NCBI RefSeq assembly: GCF_022811705.1
Contig: NZ_CP094528.1
Span: 1,054,001 to 1,118,000, forward strand
From: Agromyces larvae
GTDB lineage: Bacteria; Actinomycetota; Actinomycetes; Actinomycetales; Microbacteriaceae
DNA: 64,000 bases
Direction of reading: 5' to 3'
The stretch's first letter is position 1. Every line of letters begins with the position of its first letter. Positions 58,441-64,000 of the stretch are shown one piece after another. The notes beneath the pieces were generated by a model that saw only the letters and a list, made by a program, of their open reading frames with translations, did not search any database and had not been told where the DNA came from. Made by a program: the position numbers and the translations under genes.

Positions 58441-60531
58441 GTGGCAAGTCTCGAATGGGATCCGATCGATGCTCGGGCCGTGGATACGGCGCGCGTGCTC
58501 GCGGCCGACGCTGTGGAGAAGGTCGGCAACGGCCACCCCGGCACCGCGATGAGCCTGGCACCGGCGGCCTACCTCCTCTTCCAGAAGGTGATGCGGCGCA
58601 ACCCCGCCGACCACGCGTGGCTCGGCCGTGACCGGTTCATCCTGTCCGCCGGGCACTCCTCGCTGACCCAGTACGTCCAGATCTACCTCGAGGGCTCGGG
58701 TCTCGAGCTCGACGACCTCAAGGCGCTGCGCACCTGGGGCTCCAAGACCCCCGGCCACCCCGAGTACGGCCACACCGACGGCGTCGAGATCACCACCGGG
58801 CCGCTCGGCCAGGGCCTCGCCTCGGCCGTCGGCTTCGCGTACGCCTCGCGCTTCGAGCGCGGCCTGTTCGACCCGGATGCTCCGGCCGGCCAGAGCCCGT
58901 TCGACCACTTCGTCTACGTGATCGCGGGCGACGGCGACCTGCAGGAGGGCGTCACCAGCGAGGCGTCCTCGCTCGCCGGCCACCAGCAGCTCGGCAATCT
59001 CGTCGTCATCTACGACTCGAACCAGATCTCGATCGAGGACGACACGAACATCGCCTTCACCGAGAGCGTCGCCGACCGCTACGCGGCCTACGGATGGCAC
59101 GTGCAGACCGTCGACTGGAAGAAGACGGGCGAGTACGTCGAGGATGTCGCGGCCCTGCACGAGGCGATCGAAGCCGCCAAGGGCGAGACCGACAAGCCGT
59201 CGATCATCATCCTGAAGACGATCATCGGCTGGCCGAGCCCGAAGAAGCAGAACACCGGCAAGATCCACGGCTCGGCGCTCGGCGCCGACGAGCTGGCCGC
59301 GGTGAAGGAGGTGCTCGGCTTCGATCCCGCCGAGACCTTCGTCGTCGCCGACGACGTGCTCGCGCACACCCGCGGCGCCCTCGAGCGCGGCGCTGCGGCG
59401 CAGGCCGAGTGGCAGGCGTCGTTCGACGCGTGGGCGGCCGCGAACCCCGAGCGCAAGGCGCTGCTCGACCGGCTGCTCGCCGGCGAACTGCCCGCCGACC
59501 TCGAATCCGCGTTGCCGGTGTTCGAGGGCGGCACGCAGGTGTCGACCCGCGCCGCATCGGGCAAGGTCATCAACGCCCTCGCGCCGCTCCTGCCCGAGTT
59601 CTGGGGCGGCTCGGCCGACCTCGCAGAGTCGAACCTCACCACCATCAACGGTGCGGCGTCGTTCATCCCCGAGCAGTGGTCGACGCACGAGTTCGCCGGC
59701 AACCCGTACGGGCGCGTGCTGCACTTCGGCATCCGCGAGCACGCCATGGCCGCGATCCTGAACGGCATCGTGCTGCACGGGCCGACGCGCCCCTTCGGCG
59801 GCACGTTCCTCATCTTCAGCGACTACATGCGCCCCGCCGTGCGTCTGGCCGCGCTCATGAAGGTGCCGTCGGTGTTCGTCTGGACGCACGACTCCGTCGC
59901 CCTCGGCGAGGACGGCCCGACGCACCAGCCCATCGAGCAGCTCTCCACGCTGCGGGCGATCCCGGGCCTGTCCGTGGTGCGCCCCGCCGACGCGAACGAG
60001 GTCTCGTACGCGTGGCTCGAGATCCTGCGCCGGCGGCACGAGCCGAGCGGCATCGCCCTCACCCGCCAGAACATCCCGGTGTTCGAGCGCGGCGACGGCG
60101 AAGCATCCGGTGAGGTCCTCGCCTCGGCCGCCAACACGGCGAAGGGCGCCTACATCCTCGCCGAAGCCCCCGGCGGCACGCCCGACGTGATCCTCATCGC
60201 GACCGGCTCCGAGGTGCAGCTCGCCATCGCGGCGCGCGAGCAGCTCGCCGCCGACGGGGTGAACGCGCGCGTGGTGTCCGCGCCGAGCCTCGAGTGGTTC
60301 GCCGAACAGTCCGACGAGTACCGCGAGCAGGTGCTGCCGTCCTCGGTCACCGCCCGGGTATCGGTCGAGGCCGGTCTGGCGTTGACTTGGGAGAAGCTCC
60401 TCGGCGACCGCGGGCGCGCGGTGTCGATCGAGCACTTCGGTGCCTCGGCCGACTACCAGACCCTGTTCCGCGAGTTCGGCATCACCGCCGAGCACGTCGT
60501 GGCCGCCGCGAAGGAATCGCTCGCCGCCTGA
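58441..60531 (+). CDS. tkt: Transketolase
   Basis: 696-aa thiamine-diphosphate enzyme of the non-oxidative pentose phosphate pathway. It shows [20 protein letters not shown] near 20-40, [20 protein letters not shown], the cofactor motif [20 protein letters not shown], and in the Pyr domain [19 protein letters not shown]-type [18 protein letters not shown] and the C-terminal [11 protein letters not shown] preferred the GTG at 58441, eleven bases after GGAAGGAA, to an in-frame ATG at 58417. First gene of tkt-tal-pgi-zwf. Confidence 0.97.
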   Translation: MASLEWDPIDARAVDTARVLAADAVEKVGNGHPGTAMSLAPAAYLLFQKVMRRNPADHAWLGRDRFILSAGHSSLTQYVQIYLEGSGLELDDLKALRTWGSKTPGHPEYGHTDGVEITTGPLGQGLASAVGFAYASRFERGLFDPDAPAGQSPFDHFVYVIAGDGDLQEGVTSEASSLAGHQQLGNLVVIYDSNQISIEDDTNIAFTESVADRYAAYGWHVQTVDWKKTGEYVEDVAALHEAIEAAKGETDKPSIIILKTIIGWPSPKKQNTGKIHGSALGADELAAVKEVLGFDPAETFVVADDVLAHTRGALERGAAAQAEWQASFDAWAAANPERKALLDRLLAGELPADLESALPVFEGGTQVSTRAASGKVINALAPLLPEFWGGSADLAESNLTTINGAASFIPEQWSTHEFAGNPYGRVLHFGIREHAMAAILNGIVLHGPTRPFGGTFLIFSDYMRPAVRLAALMKVPSVFVWTHDSVALGEDGPTHQPIEQLSTLRAIPGLSVVRPADANEVSYAWLEILRRRHEPSGIALTRQNIPVFERGDGEASGEVLASAANTAKGAYILAEAPGGTPDVILIATGSEVQLAIAAREQLAADGVNARVVSAPSLEWFAEQSDEYREQVLPSSVTARVSVEAGLALTWEKLLGDRGRAVSIEHFGASADYQTLFREFGITAEHVVAAAKESLAA

Positions 60532-60554
60532 GCGAGCAGGAAGAAGTAGCAGAG

Positions 60555-61679
60555 ATGTCCACCCAGACCCAGTCCCAGACGCCCACCGCAGCCCTCTCGG
60601 CTTCGGGCGTGAGCATCTGGCTCGACGACCTGTCGCGCCAGCGCATCCAGTCCGGCGACCTCGAGCGCCTGATCGCCGAGCGCAACGTGGTCGGCGTCAC
60701 CACCAACCCGACGATCTTCGCCGCCGCGCTCTCCCAGGGCGAGGCGTACGCCGAGCAGCTGCACGCCCTCGCGGCGTCCGGCGCCGACGTCGACACCGCG
60801 GTCTTCGAGACCACGACCGACGACGTGCGTGCGGCGTCCGACGTGTTCCGCCCCGTCTTCGACGCGACCGGCGGTCTCGACGGCCGGGTGTCGATCGAGG
60901 TCGCCCCCGATCTCGCGCACGACGCTGCGGCGACGATCGAGTCCGCCAAGACGCTGTGGGCGAAGGTCGACCGTCCGAACGCGATGATCAAGATCCCCGC
61001 GACCGTCGAGGGCCTCGACGCGATCCGCGAGACCATCGGCGCCGGCATCAGCGTCAACGTGACCCTGATCTTCAGCATCGACCGCTACCGCGAGGTCATC
61101 GCGGCCTACCTCTCGGGCCTCGAGATCGCGCAGGCCGCCGGCATCGACCTGTCGACGATCCACTCGGTGGCCTCGTTCTTCGTGTCGCGCGTCGACACCG
61201 AGATCGACAAGCGGCTCACCGCGATCGGCACCGACGAGGCGCTCGCGCTGAAGAGCAAGGCGGGCGTGGCGAACGCGCGTCTGGCGTACGAGCTCTTCGA
61301 GCAGGAGTTCGCGGGCGAGCGCGCGCAGGCGCTGCTCGCCGCGGGAGCGAACCGCCAGCGCCCCCTGTGGGCGTCGACCGGTGTGAAGGACCCGTCGCTG
61401 CCCGACACGCTCTACGTGACCGAGCTCGTCGCGGCGGGCGTCGTCAACACCATGCCTGAGAAGACGCTCGAGGCGACCTTCGACCACGGTGTCGTCGAGG
61501 GCGACACGGTGACCGGCAACTACACCGGCGCAGCGACGGTCCTCGACAAGCTCGCCGGCGTCGGCGTCGACTACGACGACGTCACGGCGCTGCTCGAGCG
61601 CGAGGGCGTCGAGAAGTTCATCGTCTCGTGGCACGAGCTGCTCGACACCGTCCGTTCGGCGCTGGAGGCGGCCAAGTGA
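60555..61679 (+). CDS. tal: Transaldolase
   Basis: 374-aa TIM-barrel enzyme of the pentose phosphate pathway; Schiff-base Lys is in [16 protein letters not shown] near 140. Other family segments are [65 protein letters not shown] and the TNTMPE-type [10 protein letters not shown]. It is the longer actinobacterial/cyanobacterial type. Overlaps pgi by four bases. Confidence 0.97.
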   Translation: MSTQTQSQTPTAALSASGVSIWLDDLSRQRIQSGDLERLIAERNVVGVTTNPTIFAAALSQGEAYAEQLHALAASGADVDTAVFETTTDDVRAASDVFRPVFDATGGLDGRVSIEVAPDLAHDAAATIESAKTLWAKVDRPNAMIKIPATVEGLDAIRETIGAGISVNVTLIFSIDRYREVIAAYLSGLEIAQAAGIDLSTIHSVASFFVSRVDTEIDKRLTAIGTDEALALKSKAGVANARLAYELFEQEFAGERAQALLAAGANRQRPLWASTGVKDPSLPDTLYVTELVAAGVVNTMPEKTLEATFDHGVVEGDTVTGNYTGAATVLDKLAGVGVDYDDVTALLEREGVEKFIVSWHELLDTVRSALEAAK

Positions 61680-63280
61680 GCTTCCGCATCTCGGTCGGCG
61701 GCGCGGCCGCCGACGCCGTGCGCGCCGCGGTGCCGCAGCTGGTCGCCGACCGGATCGCCTCCGGCATCACCGCCCAGGACGGCGCCCTCTGGGGCCCCGC
61801 CGCCGAGGACGAAGCGTCCAAGCGACTCGGCTGGACGGAGGCGGTCGCCGTCTCGCGTCCGCTCGTCGAGGAGATCGTCGCCCTGCGCGATGAACTGCGC
61901 GCTGCGGGCGTCGACCACATCGTGCTGGCCGGCATGGGCGGCTCGTCGCTCGCCCCCGAGGTCATCACGCGCACGGTCGGCGCCCACCTCACGGTGCTCG
62001 ACTCGACCGACCCCGGGCAGGTGCGCGCCGCACTGGCCGATCGGCTCGCCACCTCGGCGCTCGTCGTCTCGTCGAAGTCGGGCTCGACCGTCGAGACCGA
62101 CAGCCAGCGACGCGTGTACGAGCAGGCGTTCCGCGACGCCGACATCGACCCGGCCGGGCGCATCATCGTGGTGACCGACCCGGGTTCGCCGCTCGACGCG
62201 TCGGCCCGCGAGGCCGGGTACCGGGTGTTCAACGCCGACCCGAACGTCGGCGGTCGCTACTCGGCCCTCACCGCGTTCGGGCTGGTCCCCTCGGGCCTCG
62301 CCGGCGTCGACATCGCCGAGATCCTCGACGAGGCCGAGACGATCGAGCTCTCGCTCGCCGTGGACACCGACGAGAACCCCGGGCTGATCCTCGGCGCGGC
62401 GATCGCCGCCGCCTCACCGCGCCGCGACAAGCTCGCGATCGTGGCCGACGGCACGCACATCGTCGGCTTCGCCGACTGGGCCGAGCAGCTCATCGCCGAA
62501 TCGACGGGCAAGGAGGGCACCGGCATCCTTCCCGTCGTGCTCGAGCTCGGTGCCCCCGAGCTGGCAGCTCCCCCCGCCGACCTCCAGGTCGTGCGCCTGG
62601 TGGACGACGCCGGCGACGAGGTCTTCCCCCACGACGCACCCGACGAGATCCGCGTGTCGGGCACGCTCGGCGCGCAGTTGCTCGTGTGGGAGTACGCGAC
62701 CGCGGTGGCGGGTCTGCTGCTCGGCATCAACCCCTTCGACCAGCCCGACGTCGAGTCGGCGAAGATCGCCGCTCGCGGCCTGCTCGACCAGCGTCCGGCC
62801 CCCGAGCCCGCCGCCTTCGTGTCGAACGGCATCGAGGTGCGCGGCACGCCCGAGGTGATCGGCGCGTCGAGCGACCTCGCCTCGGCGCTCGAGGTGCTGT
62901 TCGAAGAGCTCCCCGCCGACGGGTACGTGTCGGTCCAGGCGTACCTCGACCGCGTCGACCACCCCGAGTTCGCGAAGCTGCGCGACCTGATCGCCGCGCG
63001 GTCCGGGCGACCGGTGACGTTCGGGTGGGGCCCCCGGTTCCTGCACTCGACCGGGCAGTTCCACAAGGGCGGCCCGGCGGTGGGCGTGTTCCTGCAGCTC
63101 ACCGCGCGCACCGACGACGACCTCGAGATCCCCGAGCGACCGTTCACGTTCGGCGAGCTCATCGCCGCGCAGGCGTCAGGCGATGCGAGCGTGCTCGCCG
63201 CCCACGGGCGACCGGTGCTGACGCTGACGCTCACCGATCCGGCGACCCAGCTCGCCTCGATCGTCGACGCGCTCGGCTGA
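61676..63280 (+). CDS. pgi: Glucose-6-phosphate isomerase (divergent)
   Basis: 534-aa SIS-fold protein found after transaldolase in actinobacterial pentose phosphate operons. It is a diverged glucose-6-phosphate isomerase. Visible are [20 protein letters not shown], the SIS phosphosugar loop [37 protein letters not shown], and the C-terminal [20 protein letters not shown]. It resembles the isomerase half of fused transaldolase/PGI enzymes. Start is a GTG overlapping the tal stop (GTGA). Isomerase activity is inferred from family and context. Confidence 0.9.
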   Translation: MSFRISVGGAAADAVRAAVPQLVADRIASGITAQDGALWGPAAEDEASKRLGWTEAVAVSRPLVEEIVALRDELRAAGVDHIVLAGMGGSSLAPEVITRTVGAHLTVLDSTDPGQVRAALADRLATSALVVSSKSGSTVETDSQRRVYEQAFRDADIDPAGRIIVVTDPGSPLDASAREAGYRVFNADPNVGGRYSALTAFGLVPSGLAGVDIAEILDEAETIELSLAVDTDENPGLILGAAIAAASPRRDKLAIVADGTHIVGFADWAEQLIAESTGKEGTGILPVVLELGAPELAAPPADLQVVRLVDDAGDEVFPHDAPDEIRVSGTLGAQLLVWEYATAVAGLLLGINPFDQPDVESAKIAARGLLDQRPAPEPAAFVSNGIEVRGTPEVIGASSDLASALEVLFEELPADGYVSVQAYLDRVDHPEFAKLRDLIAARSGRPVTFGWGPRFLHSTGQFHKGGPAVGVFLQLTARTDDDLEIPERPFTFGELIAAQASGDASVLAAHGRPVLTLTLTDPATQLASIVDALG

Positions 63281-63296
63281 CGGGCGGGTTGCATCC

Positions 63297-64000
63297 ATGG
63301 AACCGGCCCTCATCGAGGCGGGGCGCAATCCGCTCCGCTCCCCCAACGACTTCCGCCTGAACCGGATCGCCGGCCCGTCGAGCCTCATCATCTTCGGCGT
63401 GACCGGCGACCTCTCGCGCAAGAAGCTGATGCCCGCGGTCTACGACCTCGCGAACCGGGGGCTTCTGCCCCCCGGCTTCGCGCTGGTCGGGTTCGCCCGT
63501 CGCGAGTGGGACGACCAGGACTTCGCGCAGGTCGTGCACGATTCGGTCAAGCAGTACGCGCGCACCGAGTTCCGCGAGGATGTCTGGGAGCAGCTCGCCC
63601 GTGGCATCCGTTTCGTGACCGGCACCTTCGACGACGCGGCCGCGTTCGACCGCCTGCGCGAGGTGGTCGACCGCCTCGACCGCGAGCGCGGGACGATGGG
63701 CAACCACGCGTTCTACCTGTCGATCCCGCCGAAGTCGTTCCCGCTCGTGACCGAGCAGCTGAAGCGTTCCGGGCTCACCGAGCAGCGCGACGGGCAGTGG
63801 CGACGCGTCGTCATCGAGAAGCCCTTCGGCAGCGATCTGAAGACGGCGCGCGAGCTGAACGACGTCGTCGCGAGCGTCTTCCCGCCCGACTCGGTGTTCC
63901 GCATCGACCACTATCTCGGCAAAGAGACGGTGCAGAACATCCTCGCGCTGCGGTTCGCGAACCAGCTCTACGAGCCCATCTGGAACGCGAACTACGTCGA
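63297..64000 (+). CDS. zwf: Glucose-6-phosphate dehydrogenase (5' part; runs out of window)
   Basis: The first 234 residues of G6PD, the NADP-reducing entry enzyme of the oxidative pentose phosphate pathway. Dinucleotide-binding GVTGDLSRKKLMPAVYDLAN near 34-53, YLSIPPKSF, VVIEKPFGSDLKTARELN and the catalytic FRIDHYLGKETVQNILALRF are all present. ATG at 63297, 16 bases after the pgi stop. The 3' half and the genes usually following (opcA, pgl) lie beyond the window. Confidence 0.97.
   Translation, partial: MEPALIEAGRNPLRSPNDFRLNRIAGPSSLIIFGVTGDLSRKKLMPAVYDLANRGLLPPGFALVGFARREWDDQDFAQVVHDSVKQYARTEFREDVWEQLARGIRFVTGTFDDAAAFDRLREVVDRLDRERGTMGNHAFYLSIPPKSFPLVTEQLKRSGLTEQRDGQWRRVVIEKPFGSDLKTARELNDVVASVFPPDSVFRIDHYLGKETVQNILALRFANQLYEPIWNANYV

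Overview
The window is a 64 kb stretch of a high-GC actinobacterial chromosome, most likely from the family Microbacteriaceae (an Agromyces/Leifsonia-like genus is a guess). The basis is the gene order rplU-rpmA-obg-proB-proA-nadD-rsfS, tkt-tal-pgi-zwf and sufB-sufD-Rieske-sufC, the many GTG starts, the dense 4-base stop/start overlaps, and an Actinobacteria-style T-box in front of ileS. Almost everything is ordinary core genome. The exception is about 7.7 kb of less GC-rich accessory DNA at roughly 13.5-21.4 kb.

Layout. 0-13.5 kb: glycogen genes (glgA out of the window on the minus strand, glgC divergent), serB, an aldo/keto reductase, a fabG-like reductase, DUF3099/Cys-rich small protein/SURF1, an ABC-F ATPase, YceI, a GH3 lipoprotein, a coiled-coil lytic transglycosylase-like secreted protein, an MpaB-like protein, an Lrp/AsnC regulator and a small membrane protein. 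13.5-21.5 kb: an accessory island ending at the 3' end of tRNA-Ala(GGC). It carries a zinc-ribbon protein, a tandem-HTH protein, an unknown membrane protein, an IS110 element, the first 48 codons of a type I methyltransferase (hsdM), a 664-aa GHKL ATPase joined to a PD-(D/E)XK-type nuclease domain, an IS256-family element with a frameshifted transposase, and a broken excisionase-like gene. 21.5-28.8 kb: minus-strand core block rplU to rsfS. 28.8-38.7 kb: DUF4031, RNase E/G, VKOR, a REP-like repeat array, ndk, DUF4233, folC and ileS with its T-box. 38.7-50.8 kb: a P-type ATPase, a TetR regulator divergent from a peptide/nickel-type ABC transporter whose second permease and both ATPases are one polypeptide, valS, a GNAT and a small protein. 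50.8-64 kb: methyltransferase, the suf operon, ctaA/ctaB (heme A synthesis), and tkt-tal-pgi-zwf running out of the window.

How the genes work together. Heme A synthesis (ctaB, ctaA) and SURF1 supply cytochrome oxidase assembly; the suf genes build Fe-S clusters; tkt-tal-pgi-zwf is a pentose-phosphate operon; proBA makes proline precursor; obg, L21, L27, rsfS and RNase E/G belong to ribosome and RNA metabolism.

The best candidate for something new is the GHKL ATPase-nuclease fusion at 17.6-19.6 kb, next to a type I restriction-modification remnant and mobile elements. A single-protein anti-phage or anti-plasmid role is inferred from architecture and context, not shown. Other unusual items are the permease-ATPase-ATPase fusion, REP-like repeats that appear to have been absorbed in frame into ileS, and an over-abundant GGATGC/GCATCC hexamer.
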